Source of the DNA: Raphanus sativus | Taxonomy: Eukaryota > Streptophyta > Magnoliopsida > Brassicales > Brassicaceae | Reading direction: 5' to 3' | Assembly (NCBI RefSeq): GCF_000801105.2 | Contig: NC_079516.1 | Coordinates: forward strand, 21,427,043 to 21,491,042 | Length of the DNA: 64,000 nt | Part shown: in pieces, positions 10,631 to 24,179 of the stretch | Numbering within the stretch: position 1 is the first letter of the stretch | How the letters are laid out: each line of letters begins with the position of its first letter | Program-made: the position numbers and the translations under genes | The notes under the pieces: model-generated | What the model saw: only the letters and a program-made list of their open reading frames with translations | What the model was told of the DNA's origin: nothing | Database searches by the model: none

Positions 10631-10639
10631 CCAGTTGTA

Positions 10640-12164
10640 TATCGGTAATTAAAAATTTTGAATTTTTTAAAAAAATTAAAATCTGAAAATTTGAAAATTC
10701 AAATTTTCAGATTTTTTTAAAATAATTCAAAAAGTAAACAAGTGTAAACTCGAATTTCCATGTTTTCATTATATGATGAAAGGCATTAAGATTACTGGAG
10801 GATATATTGGATTTGTTTTTTTAGTATGAGGATATATCAGGTGATGGCTCGTTAATGGAGTATTAGGAGGATACCAACATGTGAATGATGCTTATGATAT
10901 TACAGAAAGCGTTCTCAAGACTGTTATGCAAGAAAGATTTGTTAATGGAGGAACAAATTAGCATCTAGTATCTTTTCAAAAAAAAAGTTAGCATCTAGTA
11001 GCTCTTGGTACCCTCCTCTTATTGCTTTCATTACATCGGTCTTTCTTTGAAGATGGCACAAATCATTTGCAGATTGTGCATCTGTCATTGGAAGGATCAC
11101 CAAGAATCTGCTGATATAGTACACTTCAACAAGGTTAATGTTTTTCTTTACTATCTATAACTCCCTTTTTTGTGCAAATAGTCTATAACTTAGGTTTGAG
11201 TTTCTTCTCTATTTCATTTACAGAGTTTTGTGTTTTGATTTAAGATTAAGTTTTGAAAAGACTATATTCTGAGTTTAAGTTTAAGATTTGGAGTTAATGA
11301 TTTTGATTTTAATTAAAAGTACTTTTAAGTTCAAAATCTAATCTATTAATTTAGGGATTATCTACTATTTGAAGTTCTCATTTAAATTTTGGACTTTTTC
11401 ATAGTTGTTGCTAGAATATATCATGCCTCCTATACAATGCAACCTACCAACTTAAATTAAACCAAATCTTAACCAACATAGATTAGTTAAACCTAACCAG
11501 TAACATTTTTATAATATTTTTGGTTAATCTCTTAATATAATTAGATCATATAAAACTGAACCACTCTTAAATCAACGAGTTCCATATCATTCCAGACATA
11601 AGAGAAAAAATATTCGACTCATTTACAACGTAAGCATACAAAGACCGTGTATGCTTATGCTCATTTATCTTCCAAAAACCAAATAATTGTGGCATAGACC
11701 AACATAGGCTCATGTTCGTATCACTAACTTTACTTCCATATATTTACTCTTCACCTACATCATATCACAACATACACAGTTATGCAAGAATATGATTTTT
11801 TTGTTCAAACAACCAAATAATGGTGGCATATGGTCAGTAGATTTTTTAAATATGTTTTTTATATATTACATTTTACGAGACTATGTGTATAAGTTTTTTT
11901 TTGAAAAAGGGCATAACTATGTGTATAAGTTAAAAGGTAAAAGGTGTAACAAGGCAAATTATTATACTAAAAATGAAAGAAGATTAAATACAAACTAATA
12001 ACAAGTACAACACAAATTATAACACTATTAAATTCTATATATATTTAATAAAATATTATATATGTATAATATGTATATATTATATAAATGTTACAAAAAT
12101 ATATATAATATTATATACACATATTATATATACCATATATTATTAATTGAAATTTGACAAATCA
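10640..12164. other. Non-coding AT-rich DNA
   Basis: No supported gene. A palindromic AT-rich piece (AATTTTGAATTTTTTAAAAAAATTAAAATCTGAAAATTTGAAAATTCAAATTTTCAG region, 10650-10710) and a (TATA)-rich stretch at 12040-12140 are the only structures. Short open frames here have no recognisable domain. Confidence 0.4.
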
Positions 12165-12196
12165 ATTTCCGTCCTTTAGGGCGGGTCCTAATCTAG
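12165..12196 (+). mobile_element. Helitron 3' terminus
   Basis: An imperfect hairpin CCGTCCTTTAGGGCGG is followed by GTCCTAATCTAG, with CTAG at 12193-12196 before T. Same subfamily look as the end at 8863; the 5' end was not found. Confidence 0.55.
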
Positions 12197-12476
12197 TTTA
12201 AACTTTATGATTGATGTGTGGGTTTAAGAAAATAGAGTTTAATGCCTGGGGTTTGATTTTAAGATTTGAGAATAAGTTTTGAAATAAATAAATTTAGAGA
12301 TTAAATTAAGATTTGAGGTTAAAAATCAATGTTTAGAATGTAATGAAATTATGAAAGCAATGTAATGAAATCAATGATGTAATGAAAGCAATGATTAGAG
12401 GTCTAAAGTCCATGTTTAGAATTTCGGATTTAAAAATCCATTGAAAGTTTTAAAGAGCTACGAAATAATTATAACT

Positions 12477-14087
12477 AAATCGTGTTAAAATATATTTTCT
12501 ATTAATTATCCACGATTTTAACAACGTTCACCGTTTGTTTTGTTTTATGAAAGCTAGATTAGTCATGAAATGGCCAATGTTTTTAAATTCGTGACTATAT
12601 TTAGCCATGATATATAAACGTGACCCCGATTTCAAATATCCACCGGCAAGACAGTCTGTGACCCCAATTAATGTAACAGATGGATCATATTATCAGTGGA
12701 TATGCCATAAATTGGTCACAAAATTATGGTGTGACTAAAGTGTTTTCATTATTTGAGATTACATCAGTGTGGTTATGTTTATTTTCGTGTCTTTTTCGTG
12801 ACTGTTAAATTATGTTTTGTACACGGTTTTGTTAACATTTCAATGTAGCCACGAAAATCATTGTGAAAAATGTAACTATTGTTAGTCATGACTATTTGGT
12901 GATAAAAATGTTTTTTCCACGAAATGGACATGTTTATATTCGTAACTAATTCTGACCATTTTATGACTAACTTAAAAGAAGTTACATACCTATCATAACT
13001 AGAGCGTACATTAATAGCATTTTCTACTAGTGAATGAGAAATAACAAGAAAAACAAAAAAAACATGATTCGAATAAGCTCACGTATGGGGATCAAAGCAC
13101 TTGAAATAAGTTAGGTAAAATTAAATGCTGATCTATAACTGATCCATTGACTGACATATATCGCAATCATGGTAGTTTTAAGTTTGAAACATCATATTTT
13201 TGTCATCATTTGAAACATCGTTCTTCATTGTAATAAGAAACTAGAATTCTACCCGCGTTATAACGCGGATGAAGTTCCTTTATTTATGAATGTCAACATT
13301 ATTACAGACATTTGTTCATGTGTTTATATATCATGGCTAAATATAGTCACGAATTTAAAAACATTGGCCATTTCATGACTAATCTAGCTTTCATAAAACA
13401 AAACAAACGGTGAACGTTGTTAAAATCGTGGATAATTAATAGAAAATATATTTTAACACGATTTAACAAAATAGACATCAAAATTATGGCGTGACTAAAG
13501 TGTTTTCATTATTTGAGATTACATCAGTGTGGTTATGTTTATTTTCGTGTCTTTGTCGTGACTGTTAAATTATGTTTTGTACACGGTTTTGTTAACATTT
13601 CAATGTAGCCACGAAAATCATTGTGAAAAATGTAACTATTGTTAGTCATGACTATTTGATGATAAAAATGTTTTTTCCACGAAATGGACATCTTTATATT
13701 CGTTACTAATTCTGACCATTTTATGACAAACTTAAAAGAAGTTACATACCTATCATAACTAGAGCGTACATTAATAGCATTTTCTACTAGTGAATGAGAA
13801 ATAACAAGAAAAACAAAAAAAAACATGATTCGAATAAGCTCACGTATGGGGATCAAAGCACTTGAAATAAGTTAGGTAAAATTAAATGCTGATCTATAAC
13901 TGATCCATTGAGTGACATATATCGCAGTCATGGTAGTTTTAAGTTTGAAACATCATATTTTTGTCATCATTTGAAACATCGTTCTTCATTGTAATAAGAA
14001 ACTAGAATTCTACCCGCGTTATAACGCGGATGAAGTTCTTTTATTTATGAATGTCAACATTATTACAGACATTTGTTTATGTGTTTG
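12477..14087. repeat. Compound tandem plus inverted duplication of a CACTA-like/Helitron junction
   Basis: A block of about 606 bp at 12721-13326 is repeated almost exactly at 13481-14086, offset 760-761 bp. Between the copies, 13327-13470 is the reverse complement of 12477-12620 (TCGTGTTAAAATATATTTTC...AGCCATGATATATA). Each long copy contains ATTTTCTACTAGTG (ending 13032 and 13792), the reverse of a CACTAGTAGAAAAT-type transposon end, with GTGACTA/CCACGAAA subterminal motifs. Each also contains a Helitron 3' hairpin CCGCGTTATAACGCGG with CTAG at 13241 and 14002. The near identity indicates a recent rearrangement. Confidence 0.85.
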
Positions 14088-15122
14088 TAGAATTTAAATT
14101 TTCTTTCTAAGAAGTTATCTTGAGTTTTTAATAGTGTCTATTTTGTTAAAAGATATCTATTTTTTTATATGTGAAATATATTTTTATATGAAACTGATTT
14201 TTAAATTTCTAATTTTCCTGTAGATATACATTTTAGATGTAAATTAATTGTAAGAAAGTATATTGATGATTATGACTATGACATACATAACTTTTGATTT
14301 TATAAAATTTATATTGATGATTATGACTAAACGTCAACCAAAATTTGTTAGTAATATATTATTTATTTTCTATAAAAAATTAGATTAAAGGTATGACTGA
14401 TTTTTCCGCTATCACCCGGAAACACTTTTGTAGTTGGTAGCGGTTGTTGGCGTTTTGCAACAATCATAGAAAACAATATAAAAATTTTAAACCGCTCTAA
14501 GCCTCTTAAATTCAAAAACTGATTCCAATTATCGTTTGCAGTTGCACGCAGTTGCGGGAAGGTAATTTTAAAAAAACTATATACATATAAAAATTTAAAA
14601 TATTTAATTAAAAATTAAATTAAAATAATAGAAATACTAATATATACATTATTATTTTTGGGAAGAGTTTTTGGGTAAATGTTGGTTTATAAAATGTAAT
14701 AATGCATATATCCCCAAACTATACTATGAAATTTATGAAAGTAGTCAACATACCATATCCTCATTTTAAACTATTCTTTATATATTAGTGTATGTTTTCT
14801 AAATAAGTGTGTCATATAGTAAACCACAGTAAATTAATTGAAGTCTTAAACTGTTTATGATAACTATTTTTTGTTTAACCACATGACAGACTGAAGTTAT
14901 TTTGATTTGGTACATAACGGTTAATATAAGTCAATTACTGTATTAGAAAATAATATAATACCGACGGTATATATTGTGTAATCCAATTATAGGGAATATA
15001 TATATGTAACCGAATTATAGGAGCTGTTATATTTATTTATAGTGAAATATGAATAAGTCTAAAACTTAAATGACAATATTCGTAAGTAAATAAAAAGTAG
15101 AACTTTAAATTAATAGATTAGA
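14002..15122 (-). mobile_element. Non-autonomous Helitron, about 1.1 kb
   Basis: On the minus strand the 3' end is the perfect palindrome CCGCGTTATAACGCGG, then GTAGAATTCTAG before T (CTAG complement at 14002-14005). The proposed 5' end is TCTAATCTATTAATTTAAAG at 15122, preceded by A. The interior is AT-rich and non-coding and contains a hAT fragment. The 3' end is well supported; the 5' pairing is inferred from similarity to the 5' end at 10152. Confidence 0.5.
14390..14566 (-). mobile_element. Fragment of hAT-like element (same family as 49557-50177)
   Basis: GACTGATTTTTCCGCTATCACCCG at the left and GCAGTTGCGGGAAGG at the right match, in reverse orientation, the right third of the element at 49557-50177. 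Shared stretches include GGTTGTTGGCGTTTTGCAACAATC against GGTGTTGGCGTTTCGAAACAATC. Confidence 0.6.
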
Positions 15123-15642
15123 TGATACATTCCTAAAACGAAAATCTAGAAAAACAAATCATGTCTCTTTAGTTTATTTTGCAAAAGAAAAACCACATAC
15201 AAACAAAAATAATAGAAATGCAAGGAAACAAAACTTAACGTGCAATTCCAGTTTTCCACAAACAAAAATTAACAAAACCACATATTGACGAGCATGGTTG
15301 GTTTAAAACGACGGATTTGATTCTATATGGACGACTTAAAGAATTTATTCGTTTCTAATTTCTACACCTCGTTAAAAATAAACTTGATTTATAATTAAGT
15401 ACAAACAAAACTAGATCTCGTCGGTATATGAAAGCTTCACCAACCTCAGCTAAAAGGCAAACTGTGTTTCTTGTTTTCATTAATTTGAAAACAATTGAAT
15501 ACATAAAGGCAAAGGAATCAAAAACCTAACGTGCAATTAAAGTCAACTAGTCGACAACATTTTCCTGCCATATGAAACAAAAAAATGGCTGTCTCACTCG
15601 TCGTCGAAGACCTAAACTCATCAGCGAAATATTCCTTCTTTC

Positions 15643-15653
15643 TCTATATATTT
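15643..15653 (+). promoter_or_regulatory. TATA box and split leader of BBE-like gene
   Basis: TCTATATATTT lies about 270 bp before the start codon. The leader appears to carry an intron: a donor TCTAG/GTAAGTCA at about 15701 and an acceptor TTCAAG/AGTACAG at about 15879. This puts the coding ATG at 15919 shortly after the splice. A W-box core (AGTCAA, reverse TTGACT) is present near 15541. Confidence 0.45.
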
Positions 15654-15918
15654 ACAAGTTTCTTGCCTCTTAACACTCAACGGCTACAGTAACATCTCTA
15701 GGTAAGTCACTTTGTTTTGTCTCTTGAGTGGGTTTGTTTTGTAGAATGATGTGTGGAAACTTTGGGATAGAGGACGTATAAACGTTTTTTTGGCCAAAAA
15801 GAGAATGTATAAACTTTTAGATTATCTTTCGTAATTATTAATACAATAATGCTGCATATTGTTTGGATTCAATTCAAGAGTACAGCAGCCGAGGAGAGAG
15901 ACTTCTTGGCGTGGAAAA

Positions 15919-17632
<1,714 letters not shown>

Positions 17633-17639
17633 GGCTGAA

Positions 17640-18230
17640 CTCATTATATTATCACAACTATGTGAAATAGTCACAAAGGTACATTGCACCTTGCTTACGA
17701 ACTTGCAATAAACTAGAAGAAATGGTTGTTCTGCATTTCTTACAAAATGTTCTGGCTATAATAATGTTGATCCATGTGATACTTTATGTCAATTCAAAAA
17801 CAGATAATTGTTTCTTGTGAATCACTCAAGTGGCTTTTAGTGGTGACAGATCTATAATTTTTTTAGTGAAATCATTAATTATGTAAATTTTAAAATAAAA
17901 ATTGTTTATTTCAGTTATTTTATAAAAGAGCATACAACATTTAAATTCAAAATAAGAATTATGATATATAATATCTTTTAAGAATACACAGAGATTAGTT
18001 TAAAATTAATTTTTCCATATGCAATTTTCTCAAAGTAAATATACACTGAGAAATAGTTATTCAATAGATAATTTTATTATATAAATTAGATTTATCCATC
18101 TTTATGGTACTGCCATGTCACTAAATAGGAGAAGAAGATGCCGCCACATGTCCTCTTAGTTTTGTTCAGTTATGTTTCTATTTTATATGAGCAATTAATA
18201 TTAAGGGTAATTTAGTTAGAAAACCAACTA
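17640..18230. other. 3' flank of BBE-like gene, non-coding
   Basis: AT-rich; contains a possible polyadenylation signal (AATAAA, 17707). No gene or recognisable transposon. Confidence 0.5.
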
Positions 18231-18807
18231 AGATTGGGTAATTGACAATATACCAAATATATCAAAAGCCAACCGACGCGTCATCACAACCGTTGTTAAA
18301 AAGACGAGAATACCCACGACCCTTCGTTCTTCTCTCCTAAGCATTTTAGGTCGTAGAATTATAGGTCTGACACCAGATATATCAAAAAGATTTGGCCAGA
18401 TAAAATCTAGATTTCGTTTATACTAATAGAGATTGCATCGGTAAACGAAAAAGTACAGTGTTTGGTGATAAGTCTGACGCAAACGGCGTCTCTGTAGACG
18501 AAAGCAATCAAAAGATTTACCTGCCATGCGTGTACGAGAAGATCTATTCGAAACTAGTGGGCGTCTATAAAGAAGTTTTAGACGGTTTCTCACTCACAGG
18601 CAAACGCAGTTGACTTAACTGGAGAGAAAAGATAAAAGAGTGCAAACACTTTTCATCAAGGTAATCGATGCTTTCTCTTTTGCTGATGAGCTTTAAATGT
18701 TTCAAAACGATATCATTGCTAGGTCTCTGTATTTATTTGTTCGAGCATTATATCAACCTTTTTGCAAATGATTGATTACTCCGGTATAAACTGATTGATT
18801 TTCGTTA

Positions 18808-21800
18808 ATGTTTTGCATGATGGGTCGTGTATTCATAATCTGGCGAGGTGACTGGAAAAAGAACGCTCAGGAACAGTGGAACTTTGTTCCTAACCATGAA
18901 GACTATGGGTTTACTATGTTTCTGGATTCACCTGAGACCCTCGAGTTAATCGATGAAACCGTGAGGGAGAACTACATGCTCGCTTCTGGCACTCCTGTCC
19001 TCATAACCTATGGCATGCCCGATTGGATGATGTTCCCCAGTGGACCGTCCCCTCCGATTACGGTTTCCACAACAGCTGATCTTGAGGCCTTACTCTCCCA
19101 GAGGCCCTACCCTGCAGAGATAACCCTACTCGTAACCTTTGGAGCAAAGAAAGTGGCAGAGTTTCAATTTCTCTCTCGTGCTCTTCATGATAGGTTCTTT
19201 GACCTACGTTGTCGGTTCTGCTCAAAATGCGAGAGATAGAGCAACATATGAGTGTAAGTGCTTTATTATTGTATTTCTTATACACATTAGATACTATTAT
19301 GGATTGTAAAGTAAACTGTTTTTTTTTTGTTTCAGCGTTGGTTTTCGGAGAAAGGCTTCTTATCAGCGAGAGGGTTATGTCTGAGATATTTGGAGAGCAA
19401 GAGATGCTTCTCCTACACCGTGTGGCGCTGGAGATGTCATATGCTGACAGGGTAATGGGACGCCCACGAGTTACAGACGTTCCTCAGGGATTTGAGATCA
19501 TTCAGCTTGATGATGATGACGACATACTGGAGGCTTCTGAGATAGGCAGTACCGTGAATGGAACCCCTGCAGCAACTGGAGGTAGGGGTTTCGGTTTAAC
19601 TGGCTAACTAAAATAGGTTCTAGTTTATAATTTATATTATACAGATATTTTGGGTCTTACCTCTTCTGGTTTTATACGTAAGGGAGATTGTTCCTTTTCA
19701 GCCTGAGCCACTTGCACAAATCCCAGCCGCAGAAGCACCACCGGTTATGTGGGAAGTTGGCATGGATATGCTCGATTACCCGGAGTTCTACAACGCTCAG
19801 AGGGACGGACGACTTGTAACAGCTGACGCAGCTTTCTGGAATGAGATTATCGACGAGAACTATCAGTCTCTAGAAGATGTTTACCTCGTCACCAACAGCA
19901 GGAACAGGACATATGCGGGACTGACTATTGGGCAGACATCATCTGCTGACACTGAAATAATTAGCAGTCAGATTGTAGGAGACGTGGCCCCACGCCGGAA
20001 CGGGAGTGAAGGTAAAGATGTTGTAAACATATGTTAAATTCAGGGTCTTGTTGAAGTACATATATAAGGGAAAATAACACTTCTTTGTTATAACAGGTAC
20101 TGCAGGTGGTTCTGTTGAAGGAGCTGGAGAACAAGCTAATGACAACAATCCCACACCTATGCCAGGGCCATCACTGACGTTGAGTTTGGCGTGTGGCTCA
20201 GGAGAACCGGACGCTCAGCCACTCCCAACTGCTAATGGGGACACCACATCTTCGGAGGAGAGCGTTCTAGAGGGTGGGTTCTGAAGGTTTAATGCGATCA
20301 AGTTATAAACTAAATATGTTGCTGTTTCTGTTAGGATATCATGTACTAAGGTAGTGTCTTACGTTTGGACGGTTAAGATAAAGTATAACCTAAGGGGTTG
20401 GTTTTTGGGGTTAAACTTTTCTTTAACCGTGGCTGAATCGGAAGGGTTGAATAATTTCTGTTAAGGTTTTTTTAGTCGGGGTGTTGCCGGCATAGATGGA
20501 CCAAAATTAGGAGTTTAAGAAGGATGTTTTGGGTTGTGAAATATGTTGTACTCGATCCCATAAACATCTTTAATTTTCATGGATTTGTTCCATGTATGTA
20601 ATGAAATATTGTTATTCGGTTATTTGATTATGTTTGATGTTGCTAAAGATGAAGTTTCTTCTTCTGTGTTAAAACCAAATATATCTTGTTCTGTGAAAAC
20701 AATCACATTATCTAAGTAGCCGGATATACTAGATGCACAACCGTATTATTCTTTGGTTTGTATATACCAAAAAAATAATATGCGAAAATATAGAGGGTAT
20801 ATAACCGGTTTCAATCGGATTGAACATTGGGTAAGTATGTGTTTAGGGGTTAGAGTAAGGGTTTAGGGTTAGGGTGCAACGTTTAGGGTATACAACATTA
20901 AAATTAACGAACATTTTAAAAAAGGAATAACTTTTTGATTAGCCGGTTAAGTGAACTAGATTTACTGTTTTAAATTTTAGTGAGCGGCCAAACAATTTTT
21001 TTAAAAAACCGGTTAAGTCAAACTTCATTAATTCCTAAACCGGTTAAGTCTATGTCAATTTGTTATGTATATAATTGTCAGTTTATCATTCTCATATTTT
21101 GGCAGAAATCCTCTTTTAAAAGTGTTACATTACTGTACCCATTATTTTTTTGGACTGGTAATCACGAAAGGTTAACGAAAACATTTTATTGTTTCACTAA
21201 AGGTGAGGATCTAGATGATTATGGAGCTTCACTCCAAGTTGGAATGATGTTCAGGAACCGTGACTCATTCAAGCAGCATATGGCTATGTTTGCAATAGCC
21301 AATAAGTTTTGCTACCGGCACGCAAAGTCTGATCCAAGCATGATGGTATTGAAATGTATAAGCTCATCTTGCCAATGGCGTGTGTACGCAATCAGGTTAA
21401 AGGACTCGGATGTATTTGAGGTGAGGAAAGTTGACCCCATTCATTCCTGTTCCATAACGGACCGGGGTGGATACCAAGGCCAAGCGACATCAGCGGTAAT
21501 AGGAGAATTGATGAAGACTAAATATGATGGAAACGGAATCGGACCCAAGCCAACTGAAATTCGAAGGATGATGCGCGGTGACCATGATGTCTCTATTTCA
21601 TACTGGAAAGCGTGGAAGTCAAGGGATATGGCTGTGGATAATGGACAAGGAACTTGTAATGATTCTTACAAAAGACTACCGTCGTACCTGAATAACCTTG
21701 TGTTGGCCAACCCGGGATCTTTGGCGAATTTGCACACCGAGCAAGGGGATGGAGGTGGACACAGATTTAAATGCATGTTCCTCGCATTGGGAGCATGTGT

Positions 21801-23935
21801 TGAAGGATACAAATACATGAGGAAGGTGGTTGTGGTTGATGGGCACATCTAAAGGGAAGGTATGCGGGTTGTCTACTAACAGCATCAGCTGAAGATGGTA
21901 ACCACCAAATATTCCCGTTGGCCTGCGCCGTTGTGGATAGCGAGAATGACAAGTCCTGGGAGTGGTTTTTCCAAAATTTATCAGCATTTGTCCCTAATGA
22001 GAGTGGATTGGTCCTCGTATCTGACAGACATCCCTCTATCTACAAAGCTATCAGCCAGGTAATTTTCTAAAATCATTTCTTGATGTTTGCATTGTAGTTA
22101 ACCAGTAATCAACGTATTTAGCTCGGTGCTTGTATTTTTAGCCTGACATTAAATACACAACTTGGCTAAAGGTGTTATGAACCAGATTTTGAAAGTAGTG
22201 ATTGTCAAATTGTATTATTGGAATCCTAAATCCTATACCGGAACAGTAAATACTGAACCCTTAACACCCACATCTCAAACCCATACTTATCAAGTGTGCA
22301 ATCTCCAGTTATCTATTATTTAGGTGTATCCATTACTACTAATAAAAAGGTATTGCATCTCACTTAGCCGGCGATATTAAAGAGCTGATCATTTTCACAC
22401 CAAACCAATAATTTTCATTCAATATCATTTGGAGATGTTTGTATTTCAGTTAACCAGTAATCAACGTTGTTAGCTGAATCTTTGTTATTTGTAGCCGGAT
22501 ATTGAGTGTACTCAATGGCTAAAACTATTACGAACCGGATATATAATGAACTCGTTGCCATTGTTGTTTTGCAGCCACATAATTTTGTTCAAATTTTTAC
22601 TGAACCCTTAACACTACCACCTCAAACCCATACTTACCCTAATTATAAAATGTGCAATCTGATTGAATATACACGTGATGTATATAATTACCAAGTTTGC
22701 TTTTCTTTAGGTGTATCCATTAGTACTAATAATACGAAAATGCATCTAACTTATCCGGCTACATTATAAGATCTGATCATTTTCACACCAAACCAATGAT
22801 TTCGAAATATCCTTTCTTGATGTTTGTATTTAAGTTGTTATCCAAGTTTTTAGCTGAAACTTTGTTATTCGTAGCCAGATATTCAGTGTAATTATTGGCT
22901 AAACATATTAGGAACCGTATATTGAATGTACTCGTCGCCATTGTGGTTTTACAGGTGTATCCGAGTGCAGGGCACTGCATATGTGTTGTACATCTGAAGA
23001 GAAACATAAGGACCAATTTTAAAGAGAGACATTTGGGACATCTGGTTGCAAAGGCGGCTAGGGCGTACAGGTTGAACGATTTCTATGTAACATTCAACAA
23101 GATTAAAGTCATGGATCCTTCTTGTGCAGCATACCTAATCGAGATAGGTTTTGAACATTGGGCAAGGTCTCATTTCCCTGGAAACCGGTACAATGTAATG
23201 ACAAGCAACTTGGCTGAGTCTTGGAATTCGGTCCTTTGCAAAGCGAGGGAGTTTCCCATCATACAGCTGCTTGAGTTCATCTCTGAGAAGATTATGACAT
23301 GGTTTGCTAAGAGGAGTGAGGTGGCAACCAAGTGTGGCAGAGAGCTGGCACCGCACATTGAACAACAGCTAACGAACAACTTTGAGAAGAGTGGGGGTTA
23401 CGAGGTCCTCGACATAGCTGACATGGAATACGCAATCCGGAACAAGTATGGCGTAAGCTTTCATGTGAACCTAAGCACAAGGACTTGCAGCTATTTTGAG
23501 TTTCAGATGCTGGGAATTCCATGCTCTCACGCAATTTCTGCAGCTCTGAAAGCAAAAATCAGTGTGAACGACCTCGTTTTGGATGAATACAAGGTTGCCT
23601 TCCTCAAGCATGCTTACGAAGGAACTATCCACCCCGAAACAGGGCCAATTGGGGGGATTCCAATGCCCTGGGTAATTACCGACCCCCAGTTAGGTCCACC
23701 AGCAACTAGACGCCCCCCAGGGAGGCCAAAGAAGCTGAAGTATTTCTAAAGGAGAGAGAAAAAGGTACGTGCATACACACATTTGTATGAAATGACACTT
23801 ATATTACTTGATAATCTTCAAGTAACACAACAAATACGAATATGAAAGCAGGTTAAATGCGTTCGACGAAGGATCTCATGCAGCAGGTGCAAGGGCTTAG
23901 GACACAACAAGGCCATTTGCAAGAACCCCATATAA
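18808..23935 (+). pseudogene. MURA transposase of the large MULE, with two disabling changes
   Basis: Multi-exon. The N-terminal part (18808 to about 20270) starts MMGRVFIIWRGDW and contains acidic IIQLDDDDDILE, with introns near 19255-19335, 19600-19701 and 20010-20098. After a 0.9-kb intron, the exon at 21204-22058 holds the MuDR domain (GMMFRNRDSFKQHMAMF..., CSSSCQWRVYAI) and the start of the MULE DDE domain (KVVVVDG). The exon at 22955-23749 gives NLAESWN, the SWIM finger (CSYFEFQMLGIPCSH) and the AT-hook-like RPPGRPKK. A last exon, 23852-23935, encodes a CCHC knuckle (CSRCKGLGHNKAIC). Breaks: a one-base deletion at about 21842 inside the DGTHLKG motif, and an in-frame TAA at 23747-23749 before the knuckle. 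The 19.6-19.7 kb splice does not hold phase as drawn. Otherwise well preserved, so inactivation looks recent. Confidence 0.85.
22079..22954 (+). repeat. Three diverged tandem repeats inside the transposase intron
   Basis: Units begin near 22079, 22431 and 22816. Shared blocks are GATGTTTGYATT..AGTTAACCAGTAATC, TTTGTTATTYGTAGCCRGATATT, TTACGAACC and ACACCAAACCAAT. Unit 2 contains an imitation of the real acceptor region (CGTTGCCATTGTTGTTTTGCAG against CGTCGCCATTGTGGTTTTACAG at 22954), and GGTGTATCCATTA at 22322 and 22710 mimics the exon start GTGTATCCG. The duplication therefore included the intron-exon boundary. Confidence 0.7.
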
Positions 23936-24179
23936 GTAAAACCGGGAGTATGTAATGAGAGATCTTTAGGCGAGGGGCAGACTTGTATTGGATCGTTGGA
24001 GGATGAAGATGGTGAAATAAGTTACTAGTAATGTTTAATATTCCGATCATAGAACCATCTGGGGGTATGTAGGGGATTAGGATAAACGCTTTGTCATGTT
24101 AAATAAAAAGTTCTCTTCTTTTAATATAAGCAATGTATGGAAAAATACCGCCATATAGAATAGAGTCTTTCACTTTAAC

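Noticed and set aside
13539..13856. 105-codon minus-strand frame
   Set aside because: Lies wholly in the duplicated transposon block; the near-identical first copy does not preserve it, so it is chance.
13241..14001. First CTAG/hairpin copy as a separate complete Helitron
   Set aside because: It is a duplicate of the end at 14002 and has no 5' end before the second copy starts.
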